A stretch of DNA of 64,000 bases from positions 16,182,001-16,246,000 of the forward strand of contig OX377202.1 of assembly GCA_947396885.1 (NCBI GenBank), read 5' to 3'. The stretch is from Heligmosomoides polygyrus polygyrus. Its lineage: Eukaryota; Nematoda; Chromadorea; Rhabditida; Heligmosomidae. The position numbers were made by a program, and so were the translations under genes. Positions within the stretch are counted from its first letter, which is position 1; every line of letters begins with the position of its first letter. Below the pieces are notes generated by a model, which was not told the origin of the DNA, searched no databases, and saw nothing but the letters and a program-made list of their open reading frames with translations. Shown in pieces: positions 32,331 to 42,003 of this stretch.

Positions 32331-32519
32331 TATAATAATTCAGGGGTGAGGATTATTCCTATATGACTTGTTCTCTCCGTTCAGACATACGCTACAGATA
32401 TTTCCCGTGAGAGAATTCCCGCCAAATGATTGCAAAATCTTTCCGAAAACGTCAGGTTATCAGCGGCGCAGAGTTCCGCAAAAAGGGTCGCTAACCTCCT
32501 ATTATCCGGCTTCCGATTT

Positions 32520-32730
32520 TATCCGAATCATTGCGTTTTTCAGAACCCCGGATCTTCGGTTATTCAGATGAGGGTGATTTTGAAAACATCGGATTTTCGG
32601 ATGATTCAGATGAGGGTCATTTTGAAAACACCGGATCTTCGGATGATTCAGATACCGCCATTTTCAGTCGAGCCGGATTTCGGATAATCCGAATAATAAA
32701 TCCGAACGGGTATCCGAAAATGCGTGATTC
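32520..32730 (+). repeat. CGGATGATTC minisatellite, locus 2
   Basis: Four units of about 47 bp on the theme CGGATCTTCGGATGATTCAG with GAGGGTNATTTTGAAAAC spacers, ending in a GCCGGATTTCGGATAATCCG palindrome-like close. Same family as 28995-29170. Confidence 0.75.
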
Positions 32731-32744
32731 GGATCCCATGTTTA

Positions 32745-32845
32745 GCGACGAGAGCGCAGCGCGCGGAAATTGAACAGGCGACAACAGCAACTGGAGCGGC
32801 AGCGCCGGCGCGCATGTATGAATACTTTTCGGCGGCCACATTTTT
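32745..32845 (-). repeat. MITE M1 fragment, copy C
   Basis: An internal piece of the M1 MITE (GCGACGAGAGCGCAGCGCGC, GCGCCGGCGCG and TTTTCGGCGGC) directly after the minisatellite. No termini are kept. Confidence 0.55.
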
Positions 32846-33655
32846 TTCACTTTTTTTAAAGTGAAAAGTGAAAAAGTGAAGAGTGGCCATCTGCGCAGTC
32901 GCTTCTCTCCGCTTAGGTTTGGAATTTTTTTGCGCAGTTCTTCGCAGCATTTGGAAGACTACAAAAATACAAAATTTCTATTTATTTCATTCAATTTCTA
33001 TTTATTTCTTTCAAAATTGTATTTCTGTACTACAAAAATACGTGTTGGCGCTATTTGCTCGTTTGCCTTTTGATTTTTAGGTCATCAAATTGGGACGTCC
33101 GACTTTTCCGTCCGAATTTTTACCGACAGCTCCTGCTCTGGGCTCGACTTTTTCGCTTGGTGTTATATGTTGTTCAGAAGAGGATGTCTTGCTCAATAAG
33201 AATTTGTGTCGCGTTTATTGGATCATGCTGATACCTGTCGAATATCAACAACTGAACAAGGAGGAGTTGCTGGTGAAGATGATTTTTCTTTTTCTTTTTT
33301 TGAATTTTGTTGTTACTGAGAAAGGAAATGCAATACATGGTCGGATAGAGCAAATCATTCATTCTCTTTCGGAAGCTGTACAGCGACTGTATGCAAGAGA
33401 CCGCCGGCGAAATTCGCAATGAATCCTTGAAAAAAAAAAAAAGGCGGGGACTTATGGGACAACCTAATACCTCAACGGGATATCGTGGAATTAATTTGAA
33501 TGTGTATTCGGCCCATAGGTTCACCTATCTCCGACTGATTCATTTGACAACAGATTCAGTTCTGAAAGGCTTCATCATACACAACAAGAAATCTTTTAAC
33601 AACAACTAACAACATTTTTGCTATAATGTACACATCTATTGCGATAAAAAACATG
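32846..33655. other. Downstream flank of mrpl-20, no other feature recognised
   Basis: Low-complexity T-rich sequence with direct repeats (TTTATTTCTTTCAAAAT-like). No canonical AATAAA was found within 100 nt after the mrpl-20 stop codon. Confidence 0.4.
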
Positions 33656-36049
33656 TCAATATTCGTCCACAGTCAGCTTCCGCGGTTTCCCCGTGTAATT
33701 CTCAGCAGGGCCTCTTGGATACATACGGGCTTTCGGGAACGGTTCGCCGAACAGCCAGTCATCCAAGTGAACCTGAAAAGGACTCGTGCTGTCAGTTTCT
33801 TTCAATGAATCGACGAACAAGAGAACTCACATCGAATTTGAACTCATCGTCTGGAACTACTGGTCGTCCATCCTTGATAGCCATTTCTTTAGCCAATGCA
33901 ACCAGACTCTTAAAGAAACGGCTTACTAAGGTACAGCGTGCACTAGCGATCTAAACGAATTTTTGCAAAACCTGGAATGTTCGTGGTTCATAAATAGCCA
34001 GCTGCGACAATACAACATTGTCCAGTAGAATGTGTGCTTTTTCTAGCATATTGCGGAAATGCTTGTACTCAAAGTGATGCTCAGCTAATGCAGCATCCAG
34101 CCGTTGTTCCGCATCCTAAGAAACGCATGCTTGTAAGTATACTGTTACCTATATAAGATGAATAATAGAGGACCCACAAATCGCTCCAGATTCTTCTCGT
34201 CTCGTCGCTGCATGTCAAGGTAACAGAACAGCTTATTCAGCTTAATATTTCCATACTTATAGGTGTCCCTTTCACCGCCATACTGCCACTGAAACACTTT
34301 TTATTAGAAGGAAACCATAAGATTTTTAATTAAAATAAATGTGGGTAAGCAGAACTAGCGTCGGACACTTTGAAACTCTCCAAACCGTTTCCCCACTATG
34401 TGAGTCGCTTATAAACGCCGCATTTTTCAGTAGTTTGGGAGTCGAATACACCAAGCAAGCGAGGTAATTCACCAGCTCTAGAGTGATGGAAAGCTTGGTG
34501 GACATGGGTAGGATCCTAACCATAAACCATGAGTCGCAGTGCGCGCTACCGTCCGCGCTTACAGCTTGTTCATGCTTCGCGACAGCAGCGACAAGAAAGA
34601 TGAGGGCGCAGCGCGCGGAAGTACGAAGAGGCGACAGGAGAGACAGCGATGGCGCTCACGTATGAACACTTTTCGGCGGCGCGCGCTCGGTTTTAATCGA
34701 TATGCATGTTTTGCAGGGGCGACGGGAGCGACGAGAGCGCAGCGCGAGGAAGTATGAACAGGCGACTGGAGCGACAGCGCCGGCGTTCAAGCATGAACAT
34801 TTTTCGGTGGCACGCGCTCGGTTTTAATCGACATGCATGTTTTCCACGGGCAACGAGTCGCTCTTGTCGCGAAGTATGAAGAGGCCCTTAGCCCTATTTG
34901 CGCTACACGCCACACAAGGTTGACTTAAGTCACATGACTAATAGTAAGTTAAAAGTAAACATAATGGCAACCCTAGGTGTGAGAAAGTGTGTAGCGATGG
35001 AATAGATGAATGTTGGACAAAAACAGCACACAGTAGCCTCGCCAAAGTCTTGTCGACGACTATCCACTACTTCTCTGAAACAAAATATTTGGGCGCAAAG
35101 CGGCTAGGAGGGGGGAGGGGGCTCCTCATTCAGTGGCCATCCACCTTCTTAGGGAGGCACGTGAATGCAGTTACAAGGAGAAGTAGCATAGCTCAGTTCA
35201 CCAGGGCTAGACCACACCAGTGCTGTGTAAGCTTTTAATTTAGAAACACAAAATATTTTGTGGGGCAGCCTCACGTGGGTGTCTCCTCCGAGCCGCTTGG
35301 CTCCAATATCTGAACTAAATTTTACAAATACAAATGATATTGTCGGGCGCGTGTAGTGCAGTCGGAGGAGGCGGCGGCTGTCGCGTGCACCCGATACCAG
35401 GTTCCTGGTTCGGATTTCCCGCCCAGCCCAACCAAGCCCTTCACCCTTGCGGGGTCGGTGAGTTGGTACCAGACTTGTCTGGGAAGGATAGAGCGCTGAC
35501 TTGTTCATCATATCGCCACCGCAAGTCATTGTATGGCCAAATACGCATTCAAGTTGCCTCCACGATATCCCGTAGAAGTAGAATGCGTGGCCCATCCCAA
35601 AAAGGGATTGAATAACGCCACCCTCTATCCTATCCTATCCTATTGTCATGTTTTTGCTCCACCGGATTGGACTCCGTCCTGCAGATCCAGTACAGAGCCA
35701 AGGGGGATGTGAATGTTAACAATGGATGGCCAACGCTTTGTGCAATGAATCAGTAGCCTATAATGTCAACGCTTTGATCGGATAGCAAATCTCCTCCCCT
35801 CCACTTAGCACCAGGTTAAGAGCCGAATAAAGGTTACATGCCACTAGAAAGAGTATGACCTGTGGGTGTTATTGGGGGAGATAGAACAGAAGGATATAAA
35901 GCAATTAGACGACCACAAACACAACCCACCGCTGTAAATCGCCTTTGGCGTTCTCTTGTATGCCATGGATCAGTCTTGGGAATAGTACGAAAGGGATGGT
36001 AAGCACTGTTGATGATCCGCCGTAGACCAAGAGCTGTAGTTAAACGCAT
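33656..36049 (-). CDS. mrpl-20: Mitochondrial ribosomal protein bL20m
   Basis: Large-subunit mitoribosomal protein L20. Five phase-0 exons on the minus strand: 36049-35930, 34288-34178, 34115-33972, 33908-33831, 33772-33656, giving 189 residues. Exons 3 and 4 carry the diagnostic L20 signature: HFEYKHFRNMLEKAHILLDN, then VVLSQLAIYEPRTFQSLVAL, equivalent to the LKYPALIGNL/LADLAIYEPKTFKSLAAL region of animal MRPL20. Exon 1 is basic (LGLRRIINSAYHPFRTIPKT), suiting a mitochondrial import signal. The ATG lies 2 nt after a TTTTCTTCAG acceptor, suggesting spliced-leader trans-splicing. The C-terminal tail (WLFGEPFPKARMYPRGPAEN, ending TVDEY) is longer than in vertebrates. Exon 1 is assigned from phase and position and is less certain than exons 2-5. 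Intron 1 holds a MITE (34562-34887) and a SINE (35345-35640). Confidence 0.85.
34562..34887. mobile_element. TTA-target MITE M1, copy D
   Basis: A 326-bp element flanked by TTA at 34559-34561 and 34888-34890. The right terminus reads GGGCCTCTTCATACTTCGCG on the minus strand and the left CAGCTTGTTCATGCTTCGCG. Its interior has two repeats of the module AACA(C/T)TTTTCGG-(C/T)GGC(G/A)CGCGCTCG followed by TTTTAATCGA. It sits in intron 1 of mrpl-20. Confidence 0.75.
35345..35640 (+). repeat. tRNA-derived SINE, copy 3 (best-preserved, with target duplication)
   Basis: A 296-bp copy flanked by TATTGTC at 35338-35344 and 35641-35647, a 7-bp target-site duplication. It opens GGGCGCGTGTAGTGCAGTCG; TAGTGCAGTCGG fits the Pol III A-box pattern TRGYNNARNNGG, and GGTTCGGATTTCC about 55 nt later fits a B-box. 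The body contains GGTACCAGACTTGTCTGGGA and GTAGAATGCGTGGC. The 3' end is (TATCC)n. It lies in mrpl-20 intron 1, antisense to the gene. Confidence 0.85.
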
Positions 36050-36136
36050 ACCTGAAGAAAAAAGAAAACGCTCGAGAACACGACACGCCAACCGCACGTT
36101 CTGCTGATCTTCATTCTTCCTTCAATTCATCCACTG
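36050..36136. promoter_or_regulatory. Divergent intergenic region with trans-splice acceptor
   Basis: Only 87 bp separate the start codons of mrpl-20 (minus) and the small membrane-protein gene (plus). On the minus strand TTTTCTTCAG ends at 36052, 2 nt before the mrpl-20 ATG, as in trans-spliced nematode genes. A shared bidirectional promoter must lie here or within transcribed sequence. No TATA box is visible. Confidence 0.5.
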
Positions 36137-36796
36137 ATGTCAACAGGATATGCTGCTGCACTTCCGGTCCACTTCGAATCATCAGCAATTTTTTACTACT
36201 CCTTCACCAGTTTCGTAATTCTTGAACAGTCAACAGTGATGATCATGACCCTCCTGGGAACAGCCCTTCTGTGCACTACTATACAGGTGTAGAGGTCAAA
36301 GAAAAGCCAAACGACAAACGGCACTCGCCACCCGTCACTTCGGTTTTCACATTTCCTCAGTTCGAGGTCGTAACAGCGGAAGACGTTCTCGGAGAAAATG
36401 CAACACCAAATCCTAGAGAGACCCCTGAAGCGTAAGCATCCGAGGGGGCGCCTTCATCTGGCAGTGAAAAACGGATCATCCCTCCGCCCAAATAAAAGGA
36501 AAAGTGCCCAACCAAAAGGAAGTTCTGCCATTTCGGTGGCTGTATGCAGCCTATCGAGAACTGATACAGTATTTCTGTTTGTAATGCCTCTGTATAATCC
36601 AGCGCCACTGCCCCTTTGTAGTACTGTATTGACACGGATCTACGTCCACACTACGAGCATCCAGCTTTCAAAAGAAACCGTGAAATCTGCACCGGAGAAG
36701 TCTAGGAGGATTATTAAGTTTGCCATACCACGTGGCACGCAACACGAAGAAGGAACAGGAACAGGAGATGGGCAACGAATCAACCGTATTCGCTAG
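36137..36796 (+). CDS. Small single-pass membrane protein, unknown family
   Basis: Three exons, 36137-36286, 36361-36431 and 36706-36796, join in consistent phases to give 103 residues. The N-terminal part (MSTGYAAALPVHFESSAIFY) leads into a hydrophobic segment at about residues 22-48 (SFTSFVILEQ, VMIMTLLGTALLCTT). Exon 2 encodes an acidic stretch (FEVVTAEDVLGENATPNPRE) with one N-glycosylation-like NAT. Exon 3 encodes a basic C-terminus (RIIKFAIPRG, ending GQRINRIR). I do not recognise a family, and it may be nematode-specific. It is head-to-head with mrpl-20 across 87 bp. A palindromic MITE begins 36 bp after the stop. The donor of exon 1 (CAG then GTGTAG) is weak. Confidence 0.5.
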
Positions 36797-36831
36797 AAAG
36801 TATGACTAGGGCGAGAGTCTTTGCAAGACAG

Positions 36832-36975
36832 GGGTCGTATTCACCAACAATTAAACCCGAGGATATGCGTGGTATAAAGGATAGAAATAAGAAAAAGGAA
36901 TGAGATGTATGCTTATCGTGGGGAGGGTATCTCTACCCCTTATTCCCGCGGGTTAGTTGTTGATGAATCCGACCT
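36832..36975. mobile_element. CWG-target MITE (M2), variant copy
   Basis: Termini GGGTCGTATTCACCAACAAT and, reversed, AGGTCGGATTCATCAACAAC, flanked by CAG at 36829-36831 and CTG at 36976-36978. It is shorter and more diverged than other M2 copies. It lies in the presumed 3' UTR or flank of the small membrane-protein gene. Confidence 0.5.
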
Positions 36976-37051
36976 CTGCGTTCCAATCGAACCCCGGTTA
37001 CGGTGTCAAAGTCAGGAGTCGGAATTTTATAGCACCATTCTTCCACTCCAC

Positions 37052-37256
37052 CACAGTCGGTAATTTGGTTCCAGAATTGTCTGGGAAGGATGAAATGAAA
37101 CGCTGCTTATACACCAGCTAGTCATCCGAGATCATTACGAATGCCAATTACTACTTCAAATTTCCTCCACGACATCTGTAGAAGCAGAATGCGTAGTGCA
37201 TCCCAAAAAGGGGGCTGAGTAACAACTCTTTTATTATTTTATCCTTATTTTAGTAC
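37052..37256 (+). repeat. tRNA-derived SINE, 5'-truncated copy 4
   Basis: Lacks the tRNA-like head but keeps the body (CCAGAATTGTCTGGGAAGGA, GTAGAAGCAGAATGCGTAG) and a TTTTATCCTT tail. Confidence 0.65.
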
Positions 37257-37639
37257 TGCCATCACGAGTACTTCTACCGTAACCTATAGTAATCGTCCGA
37301 AATTCCAAGCGGATGTTGTATTTCTGATCAGCACCCCATTTAGCTCCCTTGGGCAATATTTTAGCGTTTTTCGACCTCTGGAGTCGTTCAAGTACTATAG
37401 AACCGATCCTGGTGCAAGTCTAGGGACTCGATTTCTTCCTAATCTGAAAACTTTACCATGCCGCAACAAAAATAGATGCCCTCTAATCAACATATGGATT
37501 GCCTAACGTCTTTATTATAAAACTCTTGGACAATAGCTCTTCCCCAGCTCTTTGTCCCACTTAACGGAGGGATTCACTTTCAAGTATGGTGATGCCACTT
37601 CATGCGATTATATTCTTGCTCAGGGTGTATACTATACAT

Positions 37640-37765
37640 CGGATATGATCGAAAATCTTCGGATAATTGCATGGTTCGGATAACGGCAATCTCGCGAACC
37701 CCGGATTTTTGGATGATTCGGACAACGGCGATTTTGTGGGCCCCGATTTTTGGATTCGGATCGGG
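37640..37765 (+). repeat. CGGATGATTC minisatellite, decayed locus 3
   Basis: About two and a half units of CCCCGGATTTTTGGATGATT with GGACAACGGCGATTT spacers, related to 28995-29170 and 32520-32730. Confidence 0.55.
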
Positions 37766-37879
37766 ATGTCCGAACTGGATTGTGCTCTATGCCCACATTG
37801 AACTGAGGTAGGCCATTTCTGAAGTGAATGGACACGCACTGCCTTATTACCAAGGCGTATAACCACTAAGTAGGGGTGA

Positions 37880-39287
37880 CCCGCCCCTCGACCCTATTTG
37901 CGCCGCCAAATCTTCCGAACAGTGTCATCGCTAGCGCGGAGAAGGTGGTCATAGCATCGAAGGCAAGCTTTACGTAACTTGTCAGCAATTCTAGAACCTC
38001 CAACCTAGATTTCAGTAGATTATGCTAGCTATATTATGGTGGGAATTACGACACCCGTTTTTATGCACTGTGTTGTGTAGATTGCTTTTTAGTGTTTCCA
38101 CAAGATTGGTTTCAAGATTCTGCTTAGTCTGACAAAAGCCCATTCCCCCTCTTTTTTCTATATCAGTACGTCAAACGAAAGTTGTCCAGGTATGTCCCCT
38201 AGTTTCGAAACTTTTCGATACACGATGACATCTGCTCTCTTCTCCTCAGTGGTATGATGCAATTTACTGGATACCGGATAACAAGTTGGATGACAAAAAC
38301 GATAAGGCAAAAAAAAACATTCCGAAACCTCTCTTTCGTCACTCTACAAATTGCTGCCGTGTTATGGTCGACCAGTCTGTAGTTATAAAAGAAACAAAGG
38401 CGGTCACTGAAAGAAGCAATACTTCGCCTAAATTCGAAAGTTCCTTTCGCTTAGATGTGACCTGCCACGAATGTTGCTCGAGATTCATACACATTAGATT
38501 AATTAATTTCATACAAACAACACTATAGCTCGGCTGATTTTTGCAAAACCGCTCCAAAACACTTTTATGAAATACTGTCATTTGCCCTCCAACAACTTGT
38601 TCGGACACAGTCAAATTGTAGTTAGGCTGAGTATGAATTAGAAAGGTAATGCTTTTACTTTCTAAGAAATTTTTATATAGAAATGACCTTAATAGAATCA
38701 ATGTTTAGAGGGATGAAGAGCTTGTGTACAAAGTGAGTAATATTGACCAAATGAATTTAATTGGTGGTATACATGAATCTAAATCGTGGGCTCTTCTCAG
38801 CTAGTAGATTTATTTCGGGAATAACAAGCCTTCCTTCCTTGTTATATACCCAATCGTAGAGATGTCATGTTTATTTGCTTTTTGATTTTGTCGTTTTGTT
38901 ATTGGCTTAAATAAAACAGTAAATTACGCAATCAGTCCTTGGATTTCTCTCACTGGCAGACATTTGTTACTGACAAAAAGCATATACAAATTTCATCGCT
39001 TTTAGTCAATGATCGTGACCAGACCCAGCATATCCCTTATGCAGTGTCGTCTTTTGTCTAATAATTTTACATGGTAAGCAAGAAAAATGGATATTTTCTT
39101 CGGTTTCATATTAGCTTTTTCTCTAGTTCTGCCATTCTTGAGTTTGAAATGTCTACTGTTGAGTTTCTTTGAATCAAAGGTTTGCCTACAGTTCATTGTT
39201 GTTGCACTGTGCTGTTGTACTAGCGCGCCTTTTGGCGCATAAATCAGTAAATAAACAACTTGGAGTGAGACCGGATCTCTGACGTAA
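37880..39287. other. No confident feature; one possible exon near 38250
   Basis: A CTCCTCAG acceptor at about 38242-38249 precedes WYDAIYWIPDNKLDDKNDKA in one frame, a composition that looks coding. A short acceptor/donor pair precedes it at 38166-38191. No partner exons or family were found, so no gene is called. The rest is AT-rich. Confidence 0.3.
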
Positions 39288-39420
39288 AACCCCGTTTATA
39301 CTTCCGACGCCGAGCGACGCGACGGCATGTATAGTGGCCAAATTGATCGATCACATCGCTCGATCAATGTGAGCACAATACGTTGCGTCGCGTAGCGCTG
39401 CGATGAAGTATAAACAGGCC
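39288..39420. mobile_element. Short TAA-target palindromic MITE
   Basis: A 133-bp inverted repeat with ends AACCCCGTTTATACTTCCGA and, reversed, GGCCTGTTTATACTTCATCG, flanked by TAA at 39285-39287 and 39421-39423. The central hairpin contains GATCGATCACATCGCTCGATC. Its terminus resembles M1 (GGCCTGTTCATACTTCGCGA), so the two families probably share a mobilising transposase. Confidence 0.7.
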
Positions 39421-39552
39421 TAATGCATCGCTGCGAATACGGTCCAGATGCATAACACTCGTAGGACAAAACCTCTTGATTTTGTGAAATTGAAACAGGG
39501 TGAGTCCCCACCCTAAACTTGCACGTATAGCCGAAAGCGCCAACATAGCTGG

Positions 39553-40282
39553 ACAAGAAAACACGCCGATACACTTACAACCGGAAAAAAACCCGTCCGA
39601 GTTGTCCGGGTGCAACGTCCACAGCCGCGCGATTCAAACCTGGTTTTTATTAATGACGGAACGCCCTTACTACAGGCTTTATACGTTGGAGCCAGGGATG
39701 AAGAACATTAACGACGCTACGACGCTGTATGGGAGTGTTTGATAAACTTACAACCGGAAAAAAACCCGTCTGAGTTATTCACCGAAGTTTCGGAGTGAAA
39801 TTCAGAGAAATCGTTACGGGACCGAGTTGCCTATCCCTCTTCTAATCAGTCGCTGCAGCTAGTGATATTTGCTTGCATGCTTCTCCGGCGCAAAAGGGTT
39901 CGGGGGGGGGGGGGGCTCTGATGGGCAGAAAATCCCATAGAGCTTCGTAGCGTCGTTAATGTCCTTCATCCCTGGCTCCAACGTGTAAAGGCTGTAGTAA
40001 GGGCGTTCCAAGGTTAATAAAAATCATGTTTGAATCGCGCGGCTGTGGGCGTTGCACCCCGGACAACTCGGACGGTTTTTTTTTCGGTTGTAAGTGTATC
40101 GGCGAGTCTGTATAGGATTTTCTGCCCATCAGAAGCCCCCCCCCCGACCCTATTTGCGCCGGAGAACGGCGACTGATTAGCAGAGGGATAGGCAGCTCGT
40201 TCCCGTAACGATTTCCCTGAATTTCACTCCGAAACTACTGTGGACAGTTCAGACGGATTTTTTCCAGTTGTAAGTTTATCAG
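39553..40282. repeat. Interleaved inverted repeats, foldback cluster
   Basis: Four copies of a terminal motif (CTTACAACCGGAAAAAAACC) occur near 39570 and 39750 on the plus strand and near 40085 and 40260 on the minus strand. Segment 39553-39712 pairs with 39946-40105, while 39735-39905 pairs with 40141-40282, so the two pairs interleave (A B A' B') rather than nest. A third short pair (CTCTGATGGGCAGAAAATCC near 39917 and its complement near 40112-40131) encloses A'. This implies two elements of one family plus an inversion or recombination. Confidence 0.65.
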
Positions 40283-40330
40283 GATCTATTGGACCAGGAC
40301 CACCCTGGCACGCGACAGGGACCAATGGAG

Positions 40331-41083
40331 AGGCGCAATGTGGCTCGGGGGGGGGGGGGTCACCAAACAGATTCGCCGGCCTTCCTTCCGACGTTATTCG
40401 GTGTCCCTCTATCGAGAATGAACCTAGCAACATATGTAACGTCTGGCAAACACAGATTCGAGAGAATAAACGATAACGAACGACGCACTCGCTGGCGAGC
40501 TTGAACAGGGCGGATGTCGACGCGACGCGCCGCTGCGCGCTCCTATCGATCTGGCGAGTCGAAGCGGCAGTCGATGCGGCGACACACTCTAGCCCGGTGC
40601 TTTATCGAGCTTTTTTCTTTATTCTCTCGGCGCAATGTGGCTCCGGGGGGGTCACCCCCCTACTCAGTGGTTGTCCGCCTTAGTAAAGGATACGTGTGTG
40701 TGAAATTACATCGGAAATGGCCTACCTCAGTTCACTGTAGGGGTAGAACACACCATTGCTGCAAAAAAATTCCGGTTTCAAAAAGCACAAACCGTTGTGT
40801 AGGGGGGACCCCCCCCCGAGCCACATTGCGCCATTCTCTCTTTTAGTCGTTTTTTTAGCCAACTTTCTCTGCCGTCGGTGCAATTCTAGTTGGAGGGACG
40901 CACCTTAGTATTCCTCCCCCCCCCAACTAGAATGCAGGTCACCGACGCATGACGGAATAGCAGGTTAGTTTTTTTTTTATTGTTCTATTGCTCCTCTGCA
41001 TTCAGCATAGGTTTTTTTGACGTTATATACATATTAGAATCTGTTTGGAGGTGACCCCCCCCCCCCGAGCCACATTGCGCCAA
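40331..41083. repeat. Nested palindromes with G/C runs
   Basis: The terminal sequence GGCGCAATGTGGCTCGGGGG occurs at about 40333 and 40628 on the plus strand and in reverse complement at about 40811-40832 and 41060-41083. The inner pair bounds a roughly 205-bp element, and the outer pair encloses it. Long homopolymer G or C runs follow each terminus, so copy lengths there may be sequencing-limited. Confidence 0.6.
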
Positions 41084-41636
41084 TGGAGACGCTGTTGGCG
41101 CCCGCTCGAGCAAGTCATGACCAACGGGCGACAGGTGATACAGGTGAGTTTATCAAACACTGACAAGAAATGACCGAATAACGACGGCAATGATTCATTT
41201 TCCGAGACAGAGGCCCTATGAAAGCCTTACCTTACAAGCTGCCCATATGCTTGATCCCGCTCTCCTACAGACGCTGGCTTTGGACAGAAGCTCCTCTGGT
41301 TCAAGGGGTTACATGTGAACTGGTCCCCGGAAAGTTCCGTCACGCGCGAGCGGCGAGAGTCAGACGAGCAGAGTGACTCTCCAGATTGGGCTAGGGAAGG
41401 GACTCCGGGGTGTGGCGAACAGGGAGGCGTGGAGTGCACGAGACGACACGACGAAAAACCGCGCGCCGCCTCGGCACTACGCCAAGCGGACCAGTTCTCC
41501 GGCAACGGGTTCAAGGGTCTCAGTTAAGCGCGGTCGGACGACGCTCCAATCGAGACGGCGCATGGACCACGGCTAAATCCGACTACCGTACCACGGGGCG
41601 GTGTCCGTGTGGGACCTTTTGTTCGAGAGATGAGCA

Positions 41637-41973
41637 TCACAGTGAATCGATACTCATTTGGACGACCGCCAACGATAATAAAATCGGTTTTTTTTCGTGC
41701 AATGCGCCCATGGTGTTCAGGCGCTGTGCTGTCTGTCTTCGTCGTGAATTGTCGATCTCGAACAATGACGAGTTGGCGGCATCCGTGTCTCGTCCACCGA
41801 TCCGCGTGTTGCGTATTTTGCCCGCTTCGCTGAGAACCCCGGCGAACCGCTGAGCAATGGTCTGCTTTATTTGCACATTTTCACTGCTTTTACTCATTTT
41901 TTCTCGAAAGACTTTCCTCCTCGGCTGTCAACGCGTTCATGTCAGTCGGAAAGCTATCACGGTTCCACTTCAT
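41637..41973 (-). CDS. Candidate small coding region with one frameshift, unknown
   Basis: On the minus strand an ATG at 41973 opens MKWNRDSFPTDMNALTAEEE, running into an A6 run at about 41894-41899. A one-base shift there continues into an 86-residue frame from the ATG at 41897 (MSKSSENVQIKQTIAQRFAG, then LSEAGKIRNTRIGGRDTDAA, stop at 41637). Codon use looks coding-like in both parts. TATATAAATA lies about 20 nt upstream of the first ATG. No family is recognised. It could be the start of a retroelement gag-like gene, a pseudogene, or chance. The frameshift could also be a sequencing error in the A run. Confidence 0.3.
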
Positions 41974-41988
41974 GCTCAGCGTTAAGCG

Positions 41989-42000
41989 ATATTTATATAG
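41989..42000 (-). promoter_or_regulatory. TATA-box-like sequence
   Basis: The minus strand reads CTATATAAATAT, about 20-25 nt upstream of the candidate ATG at 41973. It has canonical TATA form, but no transcription start evidence exists. Confidence 0.25.
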
Positions 42001-42003
42001 TTT

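Larger units (their letters stand above)
29571..32412. mobile_element. Foldback element FB-B copy 2, interrupted by a mariner
   Basis: The left end (GAAGGGTCTGAAGCGTATGT at 29571) is mirrored at 32340-32405 (GTTCAGACATACGCTACAGA). The right arm runs 30760-31076, is interrupted by the mariner at 31077-32330, and resumes with TAATAATTCAGGGGTGAGG. The left arm includes a tRNA-like patch (CCGCAGTGGATAGCGACATT at about 29754, GGAGTTCGACTTTTC at about 29792). A minus-strand frame at 30550-30230 (KKLSREEIKLAERMASILKD) has a counterpart in copy 1 (SSEEIKLADRANG), so the inner part may descend from a coding gene. Arms also hold the AN1-like segments. Confidence 0.7.

Noticed and set aside
34326..34523. 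Extra mrpl-20 exon in intron 1
   Set aside because: The minus-strand frame has no L20-like sequence and no acceptor/donor pair in phase. Exon 1 at 36049-35930 joins exon 2 directly in phase 0.
41300..41620. rRNA or other structural RNA fragment in a GC-rich block
   Set aside because: No stretch matches remembered conserved rRNA cores, and no cloverleaf or spliced-leader RNA feature was seen.
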